Shown: in pieces, positions 26,937 through 35,277 of the stretch | How the letters are laid out: every line of letters starts with the position of its first letter | How positions within the stretch are numbered: the stretch's first letter is position 1 | Assembly (NCBI RefSeq): GCF_015354405.1 | Contig: NZ_JADKYP010000018.1 | Location: forward strand, 52,711 to 116,710 | Direction of reading: 5' to 3' | From: Nocardia sp. BSTN01 | Lineage (GTDB): Bacteria > Actinomycetota > Actinomycetes > Mycobacteriales > Mycobacteriaceae | Length of the DNA: 64,000 nt | Position numbers and translations under genes: made by a program | Notes under the pieces: generated by a model | The model's database searches: none | What the model saw: the letters and a program-made list of their open reading frames with translations, nothing else | What the model was told of the DNA's origin: nothing

Positions 26937-27527
26937 ATGCGTAACAGGCTGGCATTGACGGTGGTCGCCGGACTCGTACTGCTGGCGGGTTGCTCGGACG
27001 GCGGATCGAATCAGACCGGCCGCACGCCGGTGCCGCCCGCGACCGGGGCCGTGACGGCGACGCCCGAGCCGAACCAGGCGCCGCCCTCGGGAACCTCACC
27101 GCAGCAGGCCACCCCGGCCACCGACACCCGGCTCACCGTGACCGATGTGCGCATCGGGCACCACGACGGTTTCGACCGGGTGGTGTACGAGTTCGGCGGC
27201 ACCGGCGGGGCGCCCGGATGGACTGTGCGCTACACCGATCGCGCGGTGCAGAACGGCAGCGGCCGGGAACTGCAGATCGCCGGCGCCTCCATTCTCGAGG
27301 TCCAGATCCTGGGCACCGCCTACCCGTGGGACAGCGGGGTGACGCCCTACAGTGGCCCGGACCCGGCCACCGATCCGAGCGCGCCGAATATCGCCGGGGT
27401 CTACGGCACCCAGGATTACGAGGGCACGACGCAATCGTTCATCGGCGTGAACGCGGATCGGCCACCGTTCTCGGTGACCACGCTGGACCGGCCCGTACGG
27501 CTGGTGATCGACATAGCCACCGGGTGA
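26937..27527 (+). CDS. AMIN-like-domain lipoprotein
   Basis: A 196-residue lipoprotein. The lipobox LLAGC places Cys at about residue 19, followed by a Thr/Pro-rich linker. The folded part (residues about 60-196) contains VTDVRIGHHDGFDRVVYEFGG and the ending PVRLVIDIATG, features of AMIN-like domains in actinobacterial lipoproteins. It is probably anchored to the outer face of the membrane. The function is unknown. Confidence 0.82.
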   Translation: MRNRLALTVVAGLVLLAGCSDGGSNQTGRTPVPPATGAVTATPEPNQAPPSGTSPQQATPATDTRLTVTDVRIGHHDGFDRVVYEFGGTGGAPGWTVRYTDRAVQNGSGRELQIAGASILEVQILGTAYPWDSGVTPYSGPDPATDPSAPNIAGVYGTQDYEGTTQSFIGVNADRPPFSVTTLDRPVRLVIDIATG

Positions 27528-27563
27528 TCGTCGCCACCCATACCGCCCGGGGGTAAGCGAACG

Positions 27564-28184
27564 GTGCGTAGACTGGCAGCCGTGCTCGCAGTGGGTCGTC
27601 TCCGTCGCGCGCCCGGATTCGTCCGGGTGCTCGGTGTGCTGACCCTGCTGATCGGCGTCGCCGTCATGCACGCGGTGGTCTTCTCCACCGGGCACGCCAT
27701 GGGCGTTACCGCCGAACCGGCTGTGTCTTCGCCCGCCGCCGCAACGCCGGGGCCGGCCAGCCGCTCGACACCGCCATCCGACGATGGGGACCGAGCGGCG
27801 AATGCGCTTGCCGCTCTGGACATGTCGCCGAGCAGGCACAGCCACTCCCCTCCGGCCACAGTGCCCGCCGGATCGATCGCAGCGGCGGCAGTCCGAGACG
27901 AGCGAGCCGCTGCCACAGATCTATCGCGGGCCGCGCCCCTGCGGACCCCCACGGTCGCCGACGGCCCGGACTGCGACGGCTGCACCAGCCACGCCGGTAT
28001 GCACGCCTGCGTCTTCGTGCTGGTGACCCTGGCACTGGCCCTCGGACTCGCGGTGATCGCCTGCCTCGGCGCGGATCGGATTCTGGGCGCCGGGCACCTC
28101 GCGCGCGTCGGACTGCGCCGGCGCACCCGGCCACCTCCGTGGACCGTGCTCTCCCTGGCCGACTTGGCGATTCTGCGGATCTGA
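27564..28184 (+). CDS. DUF6153-like membrane protein
   Basis: A 206-residue protein with an N-terminal transmembrane helix (VRVLGVLTLLIGVAVMHAVV) and a second near residues 150-170. Between them is a low-complexity Ala/Ser/Pro loop with scattered His and a CDGCTSHAGMHAC cluster just before the second helix. The His/Cys composition and the adjacent DUF305 lipoprotein suggest metal (copper) handling; this is inference. It starts 36 bp after the preceding lipoprotein gene. Confidence 0.7.
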   Translation: MRRLAAVLAVGRLRRAPGFVRVLGVLTLLIGVAVMHAVVFSTGHAMGVTAEPAVSSPAAATPGPASRSTPPSDDGDRAANALAALDMSPSRHSHSPPATVPAGSIAAAAVRDERAAATDLSRAAPLRTPTVADGPDCDGCTSHAGMHACVFVLVTLALALGLAVIACLGADRILGAGHLARVGLRRRTRPPPWTVLSLADLAILRI

Positions 28185-28266
28185 CCGGCCCGCCGGATCG
28201 GCGTGCGAACGCGCGGATACCGGCCCGACAGGTCATCACCCATCGCATTACCCCAGGAGCACAGTC

Positions 28267-28908
28267 ATGTTCACTTCTCGTATCCGCATGCTCTCGAGCG
28301 CCGCCCTCGCCGCCGCCGCCCTGCTCGTCGCCGGTTGCGGCAACGACGACTCCGGCAGTTCGAACACCTCCGCACCGGCCTCGTCGTCGCATTCGCCGAT
28401 GGCCGATATGCCCGGGATGAATCACACCGGCGCACCGTCCACCGCGACCCGCACCGACTACAACGACGCCGACGTCAGCTTCCTGACGATGATGTATCCC
28501 CATCACGCGCAGGCGGTGGAGATGGCGAAGCTGGTACCCGGCCGGTCGCAGAATCAGGAATTGATCACCCTCGCCGCGAACGTGGAGAAGGCGCAGGCCC
28601 CGGAGATGGAGCAGTTCGCCGCGCTGCTGCACAGTTTCGGCAAGCCCGCGCCGCAGGCGACCATGAACCATCCGATGGACGGTGTGATGACGCCGGAGCA
28701 GATGACGCAGCTGCGGGACGCGTCCGGCGCCGACTTCGACCGGATGTGGCTGCAGATGATGATCGCGCACCACCAGGGCGCGGTCGATATGGCGAATACC
28801 GAGATCGCCGACGGCACGAACGCCGACGCGAAGGCGCTGGCGCACAACATCCTCACCGCGCAGCAGGCCGAGATTCAGCAGATGCGCGGCATGCTCGGGC
28901 AAAACTGA
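28267..28908 (+). CDS. DUF305 lipoprotein
   Basis: A 213-residue secreted lipoprotein with lipobox LLVAGC and a DUF305 four-helix, ferritin-like domain. Two His/Met-rich repeats are visible: FLTMMYPHHAQAVEMAKL and WLQMMIAHHQGAVDMA. DUF305 proteins are frequent next to copper-resistance genes, and the HH and MM motifs could bind metal. It lies 82 bp after the DUF6153-like gene, probably in one operon, and ends before a 30-bp perfect palindrome. Confidence 0.87.
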   Translation: MFTSRIRMLSSAALAAAALLVAGCGNDDSGSSNTSAPASSSHSPMADMPGMNHTGAPSTATRTDYNDADVSFLTMMYPHHAQAVEMAKLVPGRSQNQELITLAANVEKAQAPEMEQFAALLHSFGKPAPQATMNHPMDGVMTPEQMTQLRDASGADFDRMWLQMMIAHHQGAVDMANTEIADGTNADAKALAHNILTAQQAEIQQMRGMLGQN

Positions 28909-28992
28909 ACGCCCGCGGTCGCACCGTTGCCGGGCTGTCGGCTCGCACGGTGTCGACCGCGGCTCGCGGACGAGCCCGGAAACCACACGCAT

Positions 28993-29022
28993 GCGGGTGT
29001 GCCGGATATCCGGCACACCCGC
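28993..29022. terminator. 30-bp perfect palindrome, bidirectional terminator
   Basis: GCGGGTGTGCCGGAT followed immediately by its exact reverse complement, between the convergent DUF305 and small membrane protein genes. Confidence 0.75.
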
Positions 29023-29035
29023 GCGCGTGGGTCGG

Positions 29036-29329
29036 TCAGCTCCCGATGACGGCGTTCATGATGGTGCCCGCACTGGTCGCGACACCACCGCCGATCATCG
29101 CGCCGGCCACCATCTTCGGCGACTCCAGCGCGCCGCCGCTCCACTTCTCCCAGGCGAAGCGGCCGCCGCCGTAGGTGATGGCGGTGACGCCGGAAAGCAG
29201 GACGAACCAGGTGAAGTAGCGGACCAGCTTCATCAGTTTGTCCGCGGCCGGCGGAGTTTCCGGCGTGGGGTTGCCGACCTGAGCCAGCACGGTGGTGTAC
29301 ATATCGTGTACGGCGAGAACCATGCTCAC
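29036..29329 (-). CDS. Small two-helix membrane protein, TrbC/VirB2-like
   Basis: A 97-residue protein with two hydrophobic segments (LMKLVRYFTWFVLLSGVTAI and VAGAMIGGGVATSAGTIMNA), a layout reminiscent of TrbC/VirB2 pilin-like proteins found in actinobacterial conjugative loci. No conjugation genes are nearby, so the role is unknown. GTG 29329 is chosen for the AGAGGAC seven bases upstream; ATG 29323 is the alternative. A 16-bp direct repeat lies about 20 bp upstream. Confidence 0.6.
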   Translation of the reverse strand: MSMVLAVHDMYTTVLAQVGNPTPETPPAADKLMKLVRYFTWFVLLSGVTAITYGGGRFAWEKWSGGALESPKMVAGAMIGGGVATSAGTIMNAVIGS

Positions 29330-29349
29330 GTTCGTTGTCCTCTCGGATG

Positions 29350-29382
29350 CTGAGGTGATGCCGGTACTGAGGTGATGCCGGT
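29350..29382. repeat. Two 16-bp direct repeats in promoter region
   Basis: CTGAGGTGATGCCGGT occurs at 29350-29365 and 29367-29382, just upstream of the small membrane protein gene. It may be a regulator site or a slippage duplication. Confidence 0.55.
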
Positions 29383-29523
29383 TGGAGCGCAGAGCATGCA
29401 GTGACAACTCGTCAAACAGAACCAATTGAACCGCACCGGCGCCTCGCCCGCAGCCGGACACACCGCATTCACGAAAGCGGCCACTACCTGCGGTTCCAGG
29501 TCAACTGACCGGTCCGCCGACGA

Positions 29524-30858
29524 TCATGCGCGCGACCGGCCGCTCTCGGCGATCGAGTCGTGCCGGGAGCGCGCCACACCGGCGTCGACATCTCTCGGCG
29601 GCGCACCCCGGATTCGGCGTCCGGTCAGCAGCCGCACGCTCAACGCGGCCAGCCGGAGGTGCGCCGCGAGCGCGCGCCGGGTCACCGCCACCGACCACAC
29701 CGTGCGTGTCCCGGGAGTCGTCGGCCGTCCGGCGAATCGGTCGGCGAGCCAGTCGACCATCACGGGGACGGCCAGGAATTCCAGCGGCAGGTGCGCGCTG
29801 AGCCGATCGCGCAGATAGCCGATATCCGCACCCGCCGCTTCGTAGCGCCGCACGAGAGCATCCACGTCGTCGACGGCGATCACCTCGTCGTGGACGCCCT
29901 GCACGATCAGCATCGGCATGCGCGGCGCCCGGCGACCGGGCAGGATGTCGGCGAGTACCGCGCGCAATTCGGCGGTGTCCAGCAGGCCGGGCAGACCGCC
30001 CGCGACGTAGCGCCCGACATCACGGCGGGCGAGCCGGGCCAGCAACGGAAAGGTCGCCGACACTTCGGCTTCGGCCAGCATCGCCAGATAGCGGGGCTGC
30101 AGGGTCGCCCGCAGTGCGGTATCCAGGTCCGGATAGCCGCGGCGCAGCCCCGCGGTGAAGACCATCGCGAATCCGGCGAACACCGTGCCGTTCAGGCGCT
30201 CGAACGCCGCACCGGGGTCGCCCACCGGCGAGCCGGCCACGGCGCCGACGATATTCAGTTCGGGCGCATGGGTTTCCGCGAGTTCGGCGGCCCAGGCGGT
30301 GGCCAGGCCGCCACCGGAGTAGCCCCACAGGGCGATCGGAGTGCGCGAATTCAACCCCAGCGGAACGAAATTCAGTGCCGCCCGGATGCCGTCCAAGGCG
30401 CGGTGTCCCGGCTCCCGCGCCACTCCGAATCTGCCTTCACTGCCACCGTGGTCGGGTACCGAGACCACCCAGCCCCGATCCAGCGCCGCCGCGATCAACG
30501 GCAGTTCGAGTTGCGGGATCGCACCGATCGCCCGGGCGCCGCGGCGCAGCGCGTAGGACGGAAAGCATTGCGGTGCAACGGCATCGATCGCGCAGTGAAA
30601 GGAGACCAGCGGCCGCCCGGGCGCGCAGTCCCGGGGCAGCAGCACCGTCGTGACCGCCGCCTCGGCCGTACCGTTCAGATCACTGGTGCGATAGAGCAAC
30701 TGCCAGGCCGAAATCCGCAGCGGCACAACACCGAAGGCGGCCAGCTCCACGACCCGGCTGCGCAGGATGGCACCCGCCGGCTGCGCTTCGAAGCCTTCCG
30801 GTGCCCGATGGAAGGGATCGGCGTCCGGGCGCGGCGGCAGCGGCCGCCGGCCGCTCAC
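29524..30858 (-). CDS. Secretory-lipase (LIP) family lipase
   Basis: A 444-residue alpha/beta hydrolase of the LIP secretory lipase family (Candida lipase A-like). The nucleophile elbow is GYSGGG (LWGYSGGGLATAWAAEL), VPDHGG lies earlier, and QGVHDEVIAVDD carries the acid residue. The start is GTG 30858, which overlaps the stop of the upstream lipase gene (GTGA); no clear signal peptide follows, so export is uncertain. The two lipases form an operon probably acting on triacylglycerol or wax esters. Confidence 0.83.
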   Translation of the reverse strand: MSGRRPLPPRPDADPFHRAPEGFEAQPAGAILRSRVVELAAFGVVPLRISAWQLLYRTSDLNGTAEAAVTTVLLPRDCAPGRPLVSFHCAIDAVAPQCFPSYALRRGARAIGAIPQLELPLIAAALDRGWVVSVPDHGGSEGRFGVAREPGHRALDGIRAALNFVPLGLNSRTPIALWGYSGGGLATAWAAELAETHAPELNIVGAVAGSPVGDPGAAFERLNGTVFAGFAMVFTAGLRRGYPDLDTALRATLQPRYLAMLAEAEVSATFPLLARLARRDVGRYVAGGLPGLLDTAELRAVLADILPGRRAPRMPMLIVQGVHDEVIAVDDVDALVRRYEAAGADIGYLRDRLSAHLPLEFLAVPVMVDWLADRFAGRPTTPGTRTVWSVAVTRRALAAHLRLAALSVRLLTGRRIRGAPPRDVDAGVARSRHDSIAESGRSRA

Positions 30859-31982
30859 AGTCCGCCCCCGCCACCGACGAGCCACGGGTTGAAGCTGCAG
30901 CTCAGCGTCGGATACCGCTGCGGGTCGAGCGCGTGCAGCGCGATCGAGAGCGCCCGCGGGGAGTACATCATCGTCAGGTGATCGGAGAGATCCTGCTCGC
31001 AGCCGTCCTGCAGGGTGATGTCGTCGACCGTGGCATCCGGGCCGGCCCGCAGATACGCCAACTCCACCGGATTCATCACCTCGTCGTAGCGGGAGGCCAC
31101 CACGGTGTACGCCACCCCGGCCACCGTGTCGCCGGCGCCGTTGAGCTGGTTCAGAAATGGGGAGCCGACGGCCTGCTGAATATTCGCCGGGCCGATCAGC
31201 GGACGGTAGAAACCGAGGATATCGATACCCAGATTCGTGATGATCCGGCCCAGCGTGGCCATGCCCAGCAATGTCGTTCCGTGGTGGGTGCCGCCGAAAC
31301 TGACCAGCTGTCCGACCTTTTCGGCGCCGCCGTCGAATTTCAGATATTGATCGGCTACCGGTGCCCCCTGGGAATGCGCGACGATGTCGACGCGATCGGA
31401 ATGTGTGGTAGCGCGCACCCGATCGACGAAGGCCGCCAGTTGCCGCGCCGAATCCTCGATCGGCCCGACCGCATAACGTCCGGGAAGTACCGCGCCGAGA
31501 CCACCACCGTCGAGAAGACCGGACCGTCCGTAATTGAAAGCGAAAACACAAAAGCCCGCCCGAACGAGTTTCGGGGCCATATAGGCGAAACTGTCGTAGG
31601 CGTTGAGCCATGTGCCGTGCACCAGCACGATCGGTTTCGGATGGTCCGCGCTCGGCACACAATCCCAGCGGTTCGCGCCCGGCGGGGCGGCATCCGGACG
31701 GGTGAGGCCGTAACCGAATGCGGCCAGGTAGGAGGTCATTTCGGGCCCTTCACCGACTGCGTCGCTGGCGTGGCTGCCGGCCCGGCCACCGGAACCGGAA
31801 CTGCTGCCGGTGTCCAGAATCGGCTGCGGCACAGCACCGTCCACGGGATGCAGACCCGCCGCGATCAGTTCGGCCAGCTGTGTTTCCGGGGTGTCGGGCG
31901 GCGATGCGGTCGCTGTTCCGGAGCCGATGACGGCCGCGCAGATCAGGGCGGCGAGCGCCGGGATTCGATGACGAAGCTTCAT
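30855..31982 (-). CDS. Secreted class-2 type lipase
   Basis: A 375-residue secreted alpha/beta hydrolase. A signal peptide (residues about 1-29, ending GTATA) is followed by a Gly/Ser linker, the oxyanion motif IVLVHGTWLNAYDSF and the nucleophile motif AHSQG (IVAHSQGAPVADQYL). A C-terminal SDHLTMMY supplies the His. This is the EstA/LipA-type lipase architecture. ATG 31982 is preferred (AAGG nearby) over an upstream in-frame Met that would put charged residues before the signal. It is coupled to the downstream lipase by a 4-bp overlap. Confidence 0.85.
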   Translation of the reverse strand: MKLRHRIPALAALICAAVIGSGTATASPPDTPETQLAELIAAGLHPVDGAVPQPILDTGSSSGSGGRAGSHASDAVGEGPEMTSYLAAFGYGLTRPDAAPPGANRWDCVPSADHPKPIVLVHGTWLNAYDSFAYMAPKLVRAGFCVFAFNYGRSGLLDGGGLGAVLPGRYAVGPIEDSARQLAAFVDRVRATTHSDRVDIVAHSQGAPVADQYLKFDGGAEKVGQLVSFGGTHHGTTLLGMATLGRIITNLGIDILGFYRPLIGPANIQQAVGSPFLNQLNGAGDTVAGVAYTVVASRYDEVMNPVELAYLRAGPDATVDDITLQDGCEQDLSDHLTMMYSPRALSIALHALDPQRYPTLSCSFNPWLVGGGGGL

Positions 31983-32169
31983 TGCAACCTTCCCTACCGG
32001 CACGCCGACAAACGTTTTCGGCGGCCGCATTCAGCGTCATCGGCAGGGGCGGGAAAGTCACTGCACTCGGATACACAGATCCGGTGGCGGGATTTGTCGC
32101 CGGAAACGAATTCTTGTCGCGGCGCCGCGACCTCTTGCCGCCGCCCATGTGGCCCGCGACAATCGGCGC

Positions 32170-33399
32170 ATGCCGGTTGCCGTCAATTCCGCACCCTCGA
32201 GTCTCGCCGCGCGCATCCTCGACCGCCTGCCGCAGTTCGCCGAACGCGTCCTGGCCTCCGGTCTGGGTACCTCCGCATCGGCCGCCGATCTGCCCGCGGA
32301 CCATTTCGTCGAGGTGCTTCCGGCCATCTACGGATGTGCGCACGCCTTCCTGAACGCCATGGCGCAGCAGCGGGAATTCACCCGTGCCGAGGTCGCGGCC
32401 TTCGTGCAGCCGGTGATCGAGCGGCATGCGGAGGATCGGCTGCCGCTGCCGCTGCTGATGGAAGCGGTCCACCACTCAGCCCAGCAGGTCCTGCAGGAGG
32501 CGGTGGCGGTGAGCGGCCCCGCAGATGTCGAACAGCTGATCGAGTTCGGTTCGCGCACACTCGAATTGCTCATGCACATCAATCTGATCACGGTCGAGGG
32601 GTATGCGTCGGTCGAGCACTCGATCTACCATCCGGAACGGGAGGCCAGGCGCGCCCTGTGCGCGGCGCTGGTGGGCGGGCAGGCCGCCGAGGAGCAGGCC
32701 GCACGCGCCGATACCGCCCTGGCCGAACGGTATTCGGTGCTCGCCGTCCAGGTGCGCACCGATCCACAACCCGCTGCGGCCGCGAATCTGGTTGTCCGCC
32801 GCCGCATTCGCATCCTGCAGCGCGTTCTGGACCGGGTGGTGGGGCCGACCGCGCTGCACACCTTCGACGGCGAGACCGCGGTCGTGCTGCTCCCCGGCGC
32901 CCTCGGATGGCCCGAGGGCGCCGGTGCGGAGTTGGCCACCGAACTCGCCGAACAGTTCGGCGCCGATGTGATCGTCGCCGAAACCCCGGGCACCAGGCGC
33001 GAATCCGTGCCCGAGGCCGCGCACCAGGCCGCGGAAGTGGCGCAGCTGGCACACATGTCCGGGCGGCCGACGGGGGTGTACCGGCTCGACGACCTGCTGC
33101 TGGAGTATCAGCTCACGCGGCCCGGCGTGGCCCGCGACCGGCTGGCCGAGCGGATCGAACCGCTGCGCCAGGCACCGCATCTGCTGGAGACGCTCGACGC
33201 CCATCTGCGCCACGGCTCCGATCGAAAGGCGGCCGCCGCCGAAATTCACGTGCATCCCAACACGTTCAGTTATCGGCTGCGCCGCATCGGCGAACTGACC
33301 GGCGCCGACCCGAGCGATCCGAACGGATCGCGATTGCTGTCCGCGGCGCTGGTCGCCCATCGATTGTGTCCGGCGCCCGGCCGGCCGGTCAGATCCTGA
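32170..33399 (+). CDS. PucR/CdaR-family transcriptional regulator, copy 1
   Basis: A 409-residue regulator. The N-terminal RsbR/GAF-like helical domain (about 10-170) is followed by a linker and a C-terminal PucR helix-turn-helix (about 340-400; RKAAAAEIHVHPNTFSYRLR). It is divergent from the lipase operon and thus the prime candidate for its regulator. The paralogue follows 22 bp later. Confidence 0.85.
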   Translation: MPVAVNSAPSSLAARILDRLPQFAERVLASGLGTSASAADLPADHFVEVLPAIYGCAHAFLNAMAQQREFTRAEVAAFVQPVIERHAEDRLPLPLLMEAVHHSAQQVLQEAVAVSGPADVEQLIEFGSRTLELLMHINLITVEGYASVEHSIYHPEREARRALCAALVGGQAAEEQAARADTALAERYSVLAVQVRTDPQPAAAANLVVRRRIRILQRVLDRVVGPTALHTFDGETAVVLLPGALGWPEGAGAELATELAEQFGADVIVAETPGTRRESVPEAAHQAAEVAQLAHMSGRPTGVYRLDDLLLEYQLTRPGVARDRLAERIEPLRQAPHLLETLDAHLRHGSDRKAAAAEIHVHPNTFSYRLRRIGELTGADPSDPNGSRLLSAALVAHRLCPAPGRPVRS

Positions 33400-33421
33400 G
33401 CAGTGAGAAGGTAGTACGACG

Positions 33422-34657
33422 ATGAACGCCCGCCCCCGCCATGACGTCCGGGTGCTCTCCCGCCAACTGGTCGGGCATTTCGCCGAACATGTGGCACCGT
33501 GCTCCACGCTGCCCGGTGACGCCCTGCACGGTGACATCACCGCGGTGACCAGGGTCTGCCTGGAACTGACCGTCGACATCCTCGAGGGCCGCGAACCGGA
33601 CGAGAAGGTCGGGCGCCTGCAGCGCGCGGCCGCCAACTGGGCACGCGAGGGTATCCCGATCGACACCGTGCACCACGCGGTGCACGAGGGATTCCGGCTG
33701 GCCTTCGATCTGCTGCTCACCCAGACCGATCCGAAGCAGCGGCCCGAGAATCCGGCGCAGCTGCTGTTGCGGATTCTCGACACCATCACCCCCGCGGTCG
33801 CGCTCGCCTATGTGCGCGAACATCAGGCCGCGGTCACCGAACACCACACCGCGGTGCACACGCTGGTCTCGGCACTGCTGGCCGGGCACCCCACCTCGAC
33901 CATGGCCCGCGCGAGCGGGATCGAGATCGAACCGGCATATGTCGTGGTGGCGATGAGCATTCCGCCGCACCCCGACGAATCCCATCCGAACGTGGACGGG
34001 AAAGTGGTGGCGCGCCGCAAACTGCGCCGGTTGCAGACCGCCCTGGCCAATCGCAGTGGTGGACGGGTGCTGTCGTTGCTCAGCGTGGACGGCGGCACGA
34101 TCCTCGTCCCGGAGGCGATGTTCGGCGAGAACGAACTCGACGAGCTGATCGCCGAACTGTCCGAGGCGGCCCAGGTCGGACTCACCGCCACCGCGCTCGC
34201 GACGCCCACCGAGGAGATCTCCGCGGCCGCCGACCGCGTGCACGAACTGCTCGACACGGTGCTGCGGCTGGCCAGCCCGCCCGGGCTGTACCGGTTCGCG
34301 GATCTGGCGATGGAATACCAATTGACCCGTCCCGGACCGGGTCTGGAGCGCCTGGGCACGCTACTGGATCCGCTCGACGACCATCCGGATCTGCTCGAGA
34401 CGTTACGGCGGCATATGGCCACCGGACTCTCCCGCCGCCGCACCGCCCGGCAGCTGCAGGTGCATACCAACACCGTCGACTATCGGCTCAAACGCATCGG
34501 ACAGCTCACCGGGCTGGACCCCTCGCAACCGAGCGGCCTCTGGTATCTGCGGGCCGCGCTGGTGGCGCGCACCTATCGCGACGCCGAGGGACCGCCGGTG
34601 GCCGAGGTCGCACATCATTCACCGGACGGTATGGGCAAAGCGTTTGCTAGTAGGTAG
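33422..34657 (+). CDS. PucR/CdaR-family transcriptional regulator, copy 2
   Basis: A 411-residue paralogue with the same layout: an N-terminal helical sensor-like part, a central domain and the C-terminal helix-turn-helix (SRRRTARQLQVHTNTVDYRL). It diverges from copy 1 mostly in the N-terminal half, as expected if the two sense different signals or form heteromers. It is in one transcription unit with copy 1 and the following small gene 11 bp downstream. Confidence 0.85.
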   Translation: MNARPRHDVRVLSRQLVGHFAEHVAPCSTLPGDALHGDITAVTRVCLELTVDILEGREPDEKVGRLQRAAANWAREGIPIDTVHHAVHEGFRLAFDLLLTQTDPKQRPENPAQLLLRILDTITPAVALAYVREHQAAVTEHHTAVHTLVSALLAGHPTSTMARASGIEIEPAYVVVAMSIPPHPDESHPNVDGKVVARRKLRRLQTALANRSGGRVLSLLSVDGGTILVPEAMFGENELDELIAELSEAAQVGLTATALATPTEEISAAADRVHELLDTVLRLASPPGLYRFADLAMEYQLTRPGPGLERLGTLLDPLDDHPDLLETLRRHMATGLSRRRTARQLQVHTNTVDYRLKRIGQLTGLDPSQPSGLWYLRAALVARTYRDAEGPPVAEVAHHSPDGMGKAFASR

Positions 34658-34668
34658 CCTGTGTCCCG

Positions 34669-35277
34669 ATGGCTACCACTGCGCAACTGCGGGCCGCGCT
34701 GGCGGTACTGCACGCCGATACCGACGAAGCCGCCGAGCAGGCCCGTATTTCGGAAATGTCCGGAACAGATTCGGCCGGGGTAGAACATGCCCTGCTCGCC
34801 GGTTTGCTGTACCGCATGATGGGCGATGATCTGCGGCTCTCCCTGACCGGCGCCCCCGATCTCACCGCACTCGAGGAACGGGCCCGCGCCGCCGGGCCGG
34901 GCACCGTCACCGACGCCACCGACGACCTGGAACACCGCGAACAGCAGTGCGCCCAGGCACATTTCGAGGCGTACTGGCTCGCCCATCGGATCGCCGGCCT
35001 GCACTTCACCACCGTGCCCTCAGCCCCGGCATTGCAGGCGGCCGCACACACCGCCGAGGCCACCCGCACGCTGCTGCGCATCCATCGCGATCTGCTGCAC
35101 GCGCCGGACGCCGGGCACCCGGCCTGGGAGGTGGTGATCGATCAGCTCGATCGAGCCCGCGCCCTGGCCTCGGCTGCATATGCGGACACTCAGCCTTCCG
35201 ACGCGTGGCCCTCGGACGCCGGCGCGGAAGTGTCGGAGACCGGTGTCGACCGCAGCACCGAATGCCGCACACCGTAG
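34669..35277 (+). CDS. Conserved hypothetical, helical protein
   Basis: A 202-residue mostly alpha-helical soluble protein (LRAALAVLHADTDEAAEQA, then FEAYWLAHRIAGLHFTTV). No domain is recognised. It starts 11 bp after the second PucR gene, suggesting one operon. Its last 88 bp overlap the 3' end of the convergent permease gene; the terminal ~30 residues are low-complexity and may be dispensable. Confidence 0.65.
   Translation: MATTAQLRAALAVLHADTDEAAEQARISEMSGTDSAGVEHALLAGLLYRMMGDDLRLSLTGAPDLTALEERARAAGPGTVTDATDDLEHREQQCAQAHFEAYWLAHRIAGLHFTTVPSAPALQAAAHTAEATRTLLRIHRDLLHAPDAGHPAWEVVIDQLDRARALASAAYADTQPSDAWPSDAGAEVSETGVDRSTECRTP

Noticed and set aside
29524-31662. 712-residue version of the secretory lipase
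   Set aside because: The N-terminal part is an out-of-frame reading of the upstream lipase; the GTGA overlap at 30858 gives the real start.
30801-33425. Long plus-strand open frame over the lipases and first PucR gene
   Set aside because: It runs antisense to one real gene and out of frame with another; composition is that of a shadow.
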